Assembly (NCBI GenBank): GCA_947483555.1
Contig: CANKMW010000014.1
Coordinates: forward strand, 58,726-122,725
Source of the DNA: Myxococcales bacterium
Lineage (GTDB): Bacteria; Myxococcota_A; Polyangia; Haliangiales; Haliangiaceae
Direction of reading: 5' to 3'
DNA length: 64,000 nucleotides
Shown: in pieces, positions 1 through 7,594 of the stretch
Layout of the letters: each line of letters starts with the position of its first letter
Numbering within the stretch: the first letter of the stretch is position 1
Program-made: the position numbers and the translations under genes
The notes under the pieces: model-generated
What the model saw: the letters and a program-made list of their open reading frames with translations, nothing else
Database searches by the model: none
Told to the model about the DNA's origin: nothing

Positions 1-1
1 G

Positions 2-622
2 GTCAACCTCGCGTCGCTGCTCGAGGTCAAGGTCGCGCCGAAGTTCTACCTGTTCGCGCTGCTGTACCCGTCCTTTGTCGGCGGCCTGGCACTCGGCGCC
101 TTGTACCTGATCGGTGCGGTCGACGACTTCCACTTCGACTTCGAGCAGGCCGCCGGCTGGAGGTTCTTTTCCCTGACCTCGCGGGTCGCCGCGGTCGAGG
201 AGATCGCGTGGATCGGATTCCTGCTGGTGGTGTTGGCGCGCCGCTACGCGCTGTTGCAGGCCAGCCTCATCACCGGGCTGTGCTGGGGCCTGTGGTACGT
301 CCCGCTGGTCCTCGCCGAGATCCAGGTCGCGCCCGGCCTGCCGATCGCGCCGCTGCTGATCAACTTCATGACCATCGCGGCGATCTGCGCCTGGCTGTAC
401 CAGCGAACCCAGAGCGCGGCGGTCGTGTTCGTCATGCAGCTGACCACCAACTACACCAGCCAGGTCGTCCCGGTGCTGCCGCTGCGCGGCGGCATGGCGC
501 CGTACGTCGCGTTCGTGATCATGAAGGCGCTGTTCGCCCTGGTGCTGTACCTGTGGTGGGGGCCGAGACCGATGTTCGGCACGGTCGCGCCCGGCCGCAG
601 CTCGCTCGAGGGCCCGTCATGA
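2..622 (+). CDS. CPBP-family intramembrane protease-like protein (partial, start outside window)
   Basis: The reading frame is open from base 2, so the gene starts upstream; at least 206 residues are visible. It is very hydrophobic with about five membrane segments. The EE pair in VEEIAWIGFLL, the later WGLWYVP and the NYTSQV near the end match the spacing of the three motifs of CPBP (CAAX protease and bacteriocin-processing) membrane proteases. The second motif normally carries a catalytic His (FxxxH); here a Tyr (WYVP) stands in that region, so protease activity is uncertain. Its stop overlaps the ATG of the NRPS gene by 4 bp (ATGA), so the two are translationally coupled and probably belong to one biosynthetic operon. 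Confidence 0.6.
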   Translation, partial: VNLASLLEVKVAPKFYLFALLYPSFVGGLALGALYLIGAVDDFHFDFEQAAGWRFFSLTSRVAAVEEIAWIGFLLVVLARRYALLQASLITGLCWGLWYVPLVLAEIQVAPGLPIAPLLINFMTIAAICAWLYQRTQSAAVVFVMQLTTNYTSQVVPVLPLRGGMAPYVAFVIMKALFALVLYLWWGPRPMFGTVAPGRSSLEGPS

Positions 623-3600
623 CGATGGCCTTGCTGGCCCGCCTGCGTGATCGGGGCATCGAGCTGCGCGCCGACGGCGACAAGCTGGTGGTCAACGCGC
701 CCCGGGGTGCGCTCACCGAAGAGCTTGGCGCCGAGTTGCGCGGCCGCAAGGCCGAGCTGCTGGCGTTCCTCCGCGCCGGCGCCGCGGCAGCGAGCGGCCA
801 CTCCGCCACCCGCATCCCACGAGCCCCGCTGATCGAGCGCGACGGCGTGCGGCTGGCGCCGCTGTCGTTCGGGCAGAGCCGGTTGTTCTACCTCGACCAG
901 CTCGAACCCGGCCTCGCGGTCTACAACGTCCCGGTCGCGTGCTGGGTCGCGGGTCCGCTCGAGGTCGCTGCGCTGCAGGGCGCGCTCGATGATCTCGCGG
1001 CGCGACACGCGGTGCTGCGGACCACCTTGCGGCTCGGTGTCGACGGGCCGGTCCAGTACATCGCGCCGTCGATGGTGGTCGACCTGGCCATCGTCGATCA
1101 CGCCGCGGTGGACGATCCCGCCGAGCGCGAGCGGCGCTGCCGGCAGACGTTGGCCGAGCAGGCGTGTCGCCCCTTCGACCTCGCCGCCGGGCCGCTGTTC
1201 CGCGCCGTGCTGGTCCGTCTCGGCCCCGCCGAGCACGTGTTGCTGATCGCCACCCATCACGTCGTCACCGACGGATGGTCGCAGGATGTCCTGGAGCGCG
1301 ATCTGCTCGCCGGCTACGCGGCGCGGGTCGCCGGTCGAGCGCCGGTGGTCGCGCCGCTCGAGATCCAGTACGCCGACTACGCCGCCTGGCAGCTCGCGAG
1401 CATCGACGACCCCGACCGCGCGCGCCGCGTCGCGTACTGGCAGGCCGCGCTGCACCAGCCGCTACCGGTATTGGCGCTGCCGGCGGTGCGCGCGCGAACC
1501 CAGCTGGCCGCGACCGCAGGCGACACCGCATCGCTCGACCTGCCCGGCGATCTGGTCGAGAAGCTGGCCGCGATCGGTCGCCGCGACGGGGCCACGCCGT
1601 TCATGGTCCTGCTTGCCTGCTACGCGACGCTCTTGCACCGCATCACCGGCCAGCACGACCTCGTGATCGGGACGCCGATCGCGAACCGCAACCACGCCCA
1701 GACCCTCGACCTGGTCGGCTACTTCGCGAACACCCTGGCGCTACGCATCGACCTCGACGGGATGCCCACGTTCCGCGAGCTCCTGATCCGGGTCCGCGAG
1801 GTCTGTGTCGGCGGGTACGCGAACCAGGACATCCCGTTCGAGGAGCTGGTCGAGAAGCTCGGCATCGCGCGCGACCTCAGCCGGTCGCCGGTGTTCCAGA
1901 CCATCTTCGCGTTCGAGGACGGGCTGGCGGCGACGGCGACCGGCGACCTGCCTGCCGGTTCGATCCGCGTCGAGCGTCGCGAGACGATCCACGCCAAGGT
2001 GGCGCGCAATGACCTGAGCACGTGGGTCAGCGCGACCGCCGACGGCCTGCGCGTGACCTTCGAGTACCCGACCGCGTTGTTCGACGCGGCGGGGATCCGC
2101 GACCTCCTGGCCCAGTTCGGGGTCCTGCTGCGCGCGGTGGCAAGCGGCGCCGAGGACCGGATCGCGGCGCTCCCGCTGCTGTCGGTCGCGCAGCGTGAAC
2201 AGATCGTCGTGGCCTGGAACCGGACCGCCAGGCCGCTGCCCGACGTCGTCGGCGCCCACCAGCTGGTCGAGCGCCAGGTCGAGCTCACGCCGGACCGGCC
2301 GGCGGTCGTGTTCGGCGATGTGTCGCTGACCTATCGCGAGCTCGATCAGCGCGCCAACCAGCTCGCCCACCACCTGGTCGCGCTCGGCGCGGCCCCGGGG
2401 GCGCTGGTCGGCGTGTACCTCGAGCGGACGCCAACCATGGTGGTCGCGCTGCTGGCGACGCTCAAGCTCGGCGGCGCCTACGTCCCGCTCGATCCCGAGT
2501 ATCCGGCCGACCGCGTCGCGCTGATGATCGAGGACTCCGGCCTCGGGTTCATCGTCACCACCGCGGCGCTGATCTCGCGACTGCCGCCCGCTTCGGCGGC
2601 AGCGCGGATCGTCGCGATCGATCGCGACGCGGCGGCGATCGCCGCGTGCCCGACCGAGCGCATGCCGTACCAGCTGACCGGCGAACAACCCTGTTACGCG
2701 ATCTACACCTCGGGCTCGACCGGCCGGCCCAACGGGGTGCTGGTCCCCCATCGCGCCCTGGTGAACTTCCTGGCCGCGATGGCGACCCGCCCGGGCCTGA
2801 GCGCCGACGACATCCTGGTCGCCGTCACCACGCTGTCGTTCGACATCGCCGGGCTCGAGCTGTTCCTGCCTCTCACCGTCGGCGCGCGCGTGGTGCTGGC
2901 CGCGACCGAGCAGGCCCGCGACGGCCGCCTGCTGCGCGACCTGCTCGAGGACAGCGGCGCCACCGTCATGCAGGCGACGCCGGCGACCTGGCGCCTGCTG
3001 ATCGCGGCCGGCTGGCGCGGCGGCGAGCGCTTCACCGCGCTGTGCGGCGGTGAGGCGTTGCCGGCTGATCTGGTCGCGCTGCTGCTCGAGCGGGTCGCCC
3101 GGCTGTGGAACATGTACGGGCCGACCGAGACGACGATCTGGTCGACCTGCGGCGAGCTCGACCGCGCCGATCCGCGGGTCACGATCGGCGCCCCGATCGA
3201 CAACACCGAGGTCTACGTGCTCGACGACCTCGGCCAGCCGGTGCCGATCGGCACACCGGGTGAGCTGGTCATCGGCGGGCTCGGCGTCAGTCTCGGGTAT
3301 CTGAAGCGCCCCGAGCTGACCGCGGCGCGCTTCGTGCCCGATCGGTTTCGTGGCGGCGAGGCGCGGATGTACCGCACCGGCGACATCGTGGCGTGGCGCG
3401 CCGACGGCCAGCTGCTCTACCACCGGCGCGTCGACCATCAGGTCAAGCTGCGCGGCTACCGGATCGAGCTCGGCGAGATCGAGACCGTGCTGGCCGAGCA
3501 CGCCGCGATCGAGCGCTGCGTCGTGATCGTTCGCGAGGACCGCCCCGGCGACGCTCGCGTGGTCGCGTACGTGGTGCTGCGGCCCGGCAAGACCTTGACG

Positions 3601-3996
3601 GCCAGCGACGTGCGCAAGCACCTCCGCAAGAAGCTGCCCGACCACATGATCCCGCAGCACGTCGTCGAGCTCGCGGCGCTGCCGCTGACCCCGGCGGGCA
3701 AGATCGCGCGGACCGCCTTGCCGGCGCCGGTCGGCGCGGCGCCCACCGCCGTGGCCCGCGCGCCCCAGACCGCCGACGAGCTGATGCTGGCGCGCATCTG
3801 GAAGGACCTGCTGCGCCTCGACCGCGTCTCCGCCACCGACAACTTCTTCGAGATCGGCGGCCACTCGCTGCTGTCCATGGCGGTGGTCGCGCGCATCCAC
3901 ACCGAGACCGGACTTCGGTTGAGCCTGCGCGACCTCCTGCTGCAATCGCTCGAGCAGCTCGCGCACCAGCTGGGCACCGGACGCGCCGGTGGCTGA
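619..3996 (+). CDS. Single-module non-ribosomal peptide synthetase (TubC docking-C-A-PCP)
   Basis: Activates one amino acid and joins it to an upstream donor. The 1125-aa protein has a TubC-like N-terminal docking domain (residues about 3-50), a condensation domain with HHVVTDG (about 213-219), an adenylation domain with YTSGSTGRPNGV (about 695), YGPTETTIW and YRTGD, and a carrier domain whose phosphopantetheine Ser is about residue 1083 (GGHSLLS). Aligning the pocket by eye to GrsA gives D235 I236 L239 Q278 L299 G301 M322 I330 W331, one residue from the DILQLGLIW code known for glycine. No thioesterase, reductase or epimerase domain follows, so this module needs a partner for input and release. 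The docking domain implies an upstream NRPS/PKS subunit outside the window. The ATG overlaps the previous stop; the longer frame opening at 208 lies inside the CPBP gene and was not used. Confidence 0.93.
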   Translation: MTMALLARLRDRGIELRADGDKLVVNAPRGALTEELGAELRGRKAELLAFLRAGAAAASGHSATRIPRAPLIERDGVRLAPLSFGQSRLFYLDQLEPGLAVYNVPVACWVAGPLEVAALQGALDDLAARHAVLRTTLRLGVDGPVQYIAPSMVVDLAIVDHAAVDDPAERERRCRQTLAEQACRPFDLAAGPLFRAVLVRLGPAEHVLLIATHHVVTDGWSQDVLERDLLAGYAARVAGRAPVVAPLEIQYADYAAWQLASIDDPDRARRVAYWQAALHQPLPVLALPAVRARTQLAATAGDTASLDLPGDLVEKLAAIGRRDGATPFMVLLACYATLLHRITGQHDLVIGTPIANRNHAQTLDLVGYFANTLALRIDLDGMPTFRELLIRVREVCVGGYANQDIPFEELVEKLGIARDLSRSPVFQTIFAFEDGLAATATGDLPAGSIRVERRETIHAKVARNDLSTWVSATADGLRVTFEYPTALFDAAGIRDLLAQFGVLLRAVASGAEDRIAALPLLSVAQREQIVVAWNRTARPLPDVVGAHQLVERQVELTPDRPAVVFGDVSLTYRELDQRANQLAHHLVALGAAPGALVGVYLERTPTMVVALLATLKLGGAYVPLDPEYPADRVALMIEDSGLGFIVTTAALISRLPPASAAARIVAIDRDAAAIAACPTERMPYQLTGEQPCYAIYTSGSTGRPNGVLVPHRALVNFLAAMATRPGLSADDILVAVTTLSFDIAGLELFLPLTVGARVVLAATEQARDGRLLRDLLEDSGATVMQATPATWRLLIAAGWRGGERFTALCGGEALPADLVALLLERVARLWNMYGPTETTIWSTCGELDRADPRVTIGAPIDNTEVYVLDDLGQPVPIGTPGELVIGGLGVSLGYLKRPELTAARFVPDRFRGGEARMYRTGDIVAWRADGQLLYHRRVDHQVKLRGYRIELGEIETVLAEHAAIERCVVIVREDRPGDARVVAYVVLRPGKTLTASDVRKHLRKKLPDHMIPQHVVELAALPLTPAGKIARTALPAPVGAAPTAVARAPQTADELMLARIWKDLLRLDRVSATDNFFEIGGHSLLSMAVVARIHTETGLRLSLRDLLLQSLEQLAHQLGTGRAGG

Positions 3997-4035
3997 CCGC
4001 CTGCCGTCGGTTCGAGTCTCGCCGGAGCTGCCCTA

Positions 4036-5490
4036 GTGTCGGTCGGCGATCGCGCGGCGCGCGGCGCGGTGTGGAGCGTCGGTGCCAGCGTCGGGGCCCG
4101 GGTCATCGGCCTGATCGGCACGCTGTACATGACCCGGCTGCTGGCGCCCGAGGTGGTCGGCGAGGTCGCGGCCGCGGCGGTGATCGCCCAGACCGCCAAC
4201 TGGCTGTCGCACTGGGGCTTCAACCAGTACATGATCGTCCACGGCGTCAACGGGGCCGAGCAGACCTACCACGTCGCGGTGATCAACCTCGTGCTCGGCG
4301 TCGTCGGCCTGTGTCTGATCGCCGGCACCGGCCCGTGGTTCGCGCCGATCTTCAAGGCGCCGCATCTGGCCAGCTACCTGCCTGGCATCGCGCTGGCGGT
4401 GTTGATCCGCCGCGTCGGCGCGGTCGCCGACAAGATCCTCGCGCGCGAGATGCGGTTTCGCGAGCTGGCGATCGCCAACGGCCTCGGCGAACTGACGTTC
4501 ACCGTGAGCGCGGTGGCGATGGCGGCGACCACCGACCTCGGTGGCCACGCGATCGTGATCGGCAACGTCCTGCAGTCGCTGGTGGCGACGTTCGTGATCG
4601 TGCGGGCGACCCGGTTCGGCTGGCTGCAGCGCTCTCCCTGGCGGTGGGCGCGGGTGCGCGAGATCGTCCGCTTCGGGATCCCGCTCGGGTTGGCGCAGGT
4701 GTTCAGCTTCGCGACCCGCTACTGGGACAACCTCGCCTTCGGCGCCTACTTCGGGCCCAAGGTGGTCGGCTTCTACAACATGGCCTACAACCTCGCCGAC
4801 ATCCCCGCGGTCCAGGTCGGCGAGCAGATGAGCGGCGTGCTGTTGCCGGCGATGACCAGCCTGGGCGCCGCCGAGCGCAAGGCCGCCGTGGTGCGCTCGA
4901 CCGCGCTGATGGCGCTGGCGGTGTTCCCGCTGGCGACCGGACTCGGGGCGATCGCGCCCACGTTGATCGACCTGCTCCTCAACGACGAGTGGCAAGGTGT
5001 CGCGCCGCTCTTGACCGTGCTGTCGGTGCTGTCGGTGGTGCGGCCGATGGCGTGGGGCATCACCACGTACCTGGCCAGCGAGTCGCGGACCCGGGCCATC
5101 ATGATGCTCGAGCTGCTCAAGCTGGTGCTGCTGTTCGGCTGCATCGTCGCGTTCTCGTCGCTGGGACCGCAGTGGGCCGCGGCGTCGGTCGGGATCGCGT
5201 TCGGCATCCACTCGCTGGCGACCACCGCGCTGGTGATCACCACCGACCGGATCCCGGCGCGGCCGCTCATCAGCGCGTTCATTCGCCCGCTCATGGCCTG
5301 CGGCGTGATGGTGACCGCCGTGCTCGGCGTGCGTCACGGCGCCGACGCGCTGGGCGTGGCCTCGTCGGCGCTGCGGCTGGCGGTCGAGATCGCGACCGGC
5401 GCGGCGACCTATGTCGCGGCGGCGCTGGTGCTGGCGCGCGCCACCAGTCGCGACTTCCTGGGCTTGCTTCGCCGCGCACTCCGACGTTGA
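4036..5490 (+). CDS. Wzx/MATE-type polysaccharide flippase
   Basis: A 484-aa polytopic membrane protein of the MOP superfamily with about 12-14 hydrophobic helices. It is expected to flip lipid-linked oligosaccharide or a similar lipid-linked product across the inner membrane. The N-terminus (GAVWSVGASVGARVIGLIG, then TLYMTRLLAP) is typical of Wzx proteins, as is the internal YWDNLAFGAYFGPKVVGFYN-like segment. It begins with GTG 39 bp after the NRPS stop on the same strand, so it is likely the last gene of that operon. A flippase beside an NRPS module suggests export of a glycan or lipid carrying an amino acid; that link is inference. Confidence 0.88.
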   Translation: MSVGDRAARGAVWSVGASVGARVIGLIGTLYMTRLLAPEVVGEVAAAAVIAQTANWLSHWGFNQYMIVHGVNGAEQTYHVAVINLVLGVVGLCLIAGTGPWFAPIFKAPHLASYLPGIALAVLIRRVGAVADKILAREMRFRELAIANGLGELTFTVSAVAMAATTDLGGHAIVIGNVLQSLVATFVIVRATRFGWLQRSPWRWARVREIVRFGIPLGLAQVFSFATRYWDNLAFGAYFGPKVVGFYNMAYNLADIPAVQVGEQMSGVLLPAMTSLGAAERKAAVVRSTALMALAVFPLATGLGAIAPTLIDLLLNDEWQGVAPLLTVLSVLSVVRPMAWGITTYLASESRTRAIMMLELLKLVLLFGCIVAFSSLGPQWAAASVGIAFGIHSLATTALVITTDRIPARPLISAFIRPLMACGVMVTAVLGVRHGADALGVASSALRLAVEIATGAATYVAAALVLARATSRDFLGLLRRALRR

Positions 5491-5617
5491 GCGGGCGCGA
5501 ACTCCGGTTCGGGTGGCGGCCCAGGTCGGCGTCGCGAACCGCACCCGAGTTCGCCGCGAGCAGGTCGGGCTCGGTTCGTGATCGGTTCGCGCGTGGGGCC
5601 GTGTGAGTGTGTCGACC

Positions 5618-6016
5618 ATGCGCATTCACAACCTCGGTTCCTTCCTCCTGGCGACCTCCCTCTTCGCGGCCTGCGGTGACAACCTCGAGCCCTTTCCCGA
5701 TGACACGTCGTCGATCCTGGTCCAGGCGAGCTGCCCCGGTGAACCGGCTCAGGTCGCCGCGGCACGACTTCAGGGCACGGCGCTGCTGGTGACCGCGCAG
5801 TACGGCGGCTGCGCGCGCAGCCGCGTGTGGGCGTGCTGGGACGGCCAGTACGGCGTCGGTGATCCGGCGTCGACGAACGTGGTCGTTCACTTCGAGCCCG
5901 CCGGTGACTGCGACGCCGCCTTCGAGGACACCACGACGATCGCGCTCGATCCGATGCTCGAGGACCGGCCGGTGCGGATCTTCGCCGGCGCGTTCGATCT
6001 CGTGTGGCGGCCGTGA
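5618..6016 (+). CDS. Small putative lipoprotein, unknown function
   Basis: A 132-aa protein with a short signal peptide ending in a lipobox (LFAAC, Cys about residue 18), so it should be lipidated and anchored in the envelope. The mature part is acidic with five or more further Cys and no domain I recognise. I chose the ATG at 5618 because it puts MRIHN directly before the hydrophobic core; an in-frame GTG at 5603 would add five residues. It lies 127 bp after the flippase and runs toward the PPTase gene. Confidence 0.6.
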   Translation: MRIHNLGSFLLATSLFAACGDNLEPFPDDTSSILVQASCPGEPAQVAAARLQGTALLVTAQYGGCARSRVWACWDGQYGVGDPASTNVVVHFEPAGDCDAAFEDTTTIALDPMLEDRPVRIFAGAFDLVWRP

Positions 6017-6054
6017 CGGCGAGCCCCGAGCGGGCCCGGCCACGGCCGCCGCGG

Positions 6055-6768
6055 TCATCCGGGATCCCAGCGCCGCTCGATCGTGAGCGGCGGCGCGGCG
6101 CCGCGGCGCACGCACAGCGCCGCGGCGTGTGATGGCAGCGGCGACCACAGCTCGAGCTGCCAGGTCGCCGCGTCGTCGTCGAGCGACGGATCGAGCGCCA
6201 GCCGGGGCGGGCCGTCGTCGAGCGTGAAGTCGATCAGCTCGAGTGGCAGCTCGAGGCCGAGCCCGCGGGCCTTGATGTAGGCCTCCTTGAGCGTCCACAG
6301 CTCCACGAACCGGCGCGGACGTGAGCCGGCCGGCAGGGCGGTCAGGGCGGCGCGTTCCGCGGGTGCGAAGCAGCGCTCGATCAGCTCGGCGGGAGCGTCG
6401 CCGCGCCACGGCTCGACATCGACGCCGACGTCGCGATCGATGGTGACCGCGCACGCGACCAGACCGTGGCTGTTGGCGACGTTGAAGCGCAGCGGCGGCG
6501 TGATCGGTGGCGCGCCGATCTCGGGGCGGCCGTGGGCGCCGGCGACGAAGCGCCACGCCGCGGGCGCGACGTCGGTACACGCCGACAGCGCCCGCCGCTG
6601 CAGGGCGCGCGACGCCAGCGCCTGCTCGCGATCGCGTTCGAAGCGGAAGCGGGCGACGTGGTCCCGGTCGTCGGTCGCCAGCACCGCCAGCGCCGCGTCG
6701 CGCCGGCCGGGCGCGGCGAGCGCCTCCGGTCGGCCGCAGAAGACGATCACGTCGTGGCCGCCGCGCAC
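6055..6768 (-). CDS. 4'-phosphopantetheinyl transferase (Sfp/AcpT type)
   Basis: Transfers the phosphopantetheine arm of CoA to the conserved Ser of carrier proteins. The 237-aa length fits the Sfp/HetI class. Visible are the Mg-binding GVDVEPW (D117, E119) and WTLKEAYIKA (W158, K161, E162, K166), both diagnostic. It is a natural partner for the NRPS carrier domain 2 kb upstream and probably also serves other NRPS/PKS enzymes of the cell. The start is a GTG; a -10-like TAGGTT lies only 6 nt upstream, suggesting a leaderless mRNA. Its 3' end faces the small lipoprotein gene. Confidence 0.92.
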   Translation of the reverse strand: MRGGHDVIVFCGRPEALAAPGRRDAALAVLATDDRDHVARFRFERDREQALASRALQRRALSACTDVAPAAWRFVAGAHGRPEIGAPPITPPLRFNVANSHGLVACAVTIDRDVGVDVEPWRGDAPAELIERCFAPAERAALTALPAGSRPRRFVELWTLKEAYIKARGLGLELPLELIDFTLDDGPPRLALDPSLDDDAATWQLELWSPLPSHAAALCVRRGAAPPLTIERRWDPG

Positions 6769-6774
6769 CCGCGC

Positions 6775-6780
6775 AACCTA
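6775..6780 (-). promoter_or_regulatory. -10-like element (TAGGTT) 6 nt before the PPTase start
   Basis: Read on the minus strand, TAGGTT ends 6 nt before the GTG at 6768. A transcription start about 7 nt downstream would coincide with the start codon. No convincing -35 is seen. Confidence 0.4.
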
Positions 6781-6856
6781 CCCCGATCGTACCCGTGGTC
6801 GCGATGCCGATCGTGAGCTCCGTTGCCATGGTTGCGCGGTTTCGAACCCGTCAACC

Positions 6857-7543
6857 ATGATCAGGTCTGTCGTCGAAACACCGATTGCGGTATCCACGCT
6901 CGTGCGCGATCGGGCCAAACAACACCTGCGCGTCATCCTGCAGCGGATGACGCGCGGCCGGATGCTGTGGCGCGGCCCCGCCCACCTGCGGCGCGTGGCG
7001 CTGACCTTCGACGACGGGCCGCACCTCCTCACCCCTCGGTACCTCGACGTGCTCGGGCGCGCCGGCGTGCCGGCGACGTTCTTCCTCACCGGACTGTTCG
7101 CCGAGAACCAGCCCGCCATGGTCGCCGAGTACCTGCGTGGCGGTCACCAGCTCGCCAGTCACGGCTTCCACCATACGCGCTTCACCAGACTTCGCCCCGA
7201 CCAGCTGCGCGACGAGTTGAGCCGCACTGCGCGCGCGCTGGGGCCGCTGCCGCAAGGTCGCTGGGTGCGCCCACCGCACGGCTCGTTCGGGCCAGTCGAT
7301 GTGACGACCCTGCTGGTCAGCGGCTACACGGTCGGGATGTGGTCACTCGACAGTCGGGACTACGATGGTTCGACACCGGCGGTGATCGCGGCCCGCTGCG
7401 CTCCGGCGCACGTGCAGCCGGGCGAGGTCATCCTGTTCCACGAGGGCCAGGAGGACACCCTGGCCGCGCTGCCGGTCGTGATCGACGAGCTGCGCGGCGC
7501 CGGTTACGAGCTGGTCACGATGGCCGACCTCTTCGCGCGCTGA
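6857..7543 (+). CDS. Polysaccharide deacetylase (NodB/CE4 fold)
   Basis: Removes N-acetyl (or O-acetyl) groups from a polysaccharide such as peptidoglycan, chitin-like chains or an exopolysaccharide. The 228-aa protein holds the CE4 motifs: TFDDGP (residues 50-55, catalytic base and metal Asp), SHGFHH (101-106, metal His pair), RPPHG (138-142), WSLDSRDY and ILFHEG near the C-terminus. No clear signal peptide is present, so an extracytoplasmic site is not proven. The ATG at 6857 fits the family N-terminus; the frame is open further upstream only as the shadow of the PPTase gene. It could modify the glycan handled by the nearby flippase (inference). Confidence 0.9.
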   Translation: MIRSVVETPIAVSTLVRDRAKQHLRVILQRMTRGRMLWRGPAHLRRVALTFDDGPHLLTPRYLDVLGRAGVPATFFLTGLFAENQPAMVAEYLRGGHQLASHGFHHTRFTRLRPDQLRDELSRTARALGPLPQGRWVRPPHGSFGPVDVTTLLVSGYTVGMWSLDSRDYDGSTPAVIAARCAPAHVQPGEVILFHEGQEDTLAALPVVIDELRGAGYELVTMADLFAR

Positions 7544-7582
7544 GCGGCGCCGGTTCGACGTCGGTTTCGGACCCGGCCGGGG

Positions 7583-7588
7583 TACGAT
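7583..7588 (+). promoter_or_regulatory. -10-like element (TACGAT) 6 nt before the PL1-like gene
   Basis: TACGAT is followed by 6 nt and then the GTG start at 7595, the same layout as at other genes in the window. No -35 is recognisable. Confidence 0.4.
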
Positions 7589-7594
7589 CCAGCC

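Noticed and set aside
1741..3966. A 741-codon minus-strand frame under the NRPS
   Set aside because: Shadow of the NRPS adenylation domain; no motifs.
3780..3996. Thioesterase or reductase after the NRPS carrier domain
   Set aside because: The protein ends about 40 residues after the carrier Ser; no GxSxG or NAD(P) motif follows.
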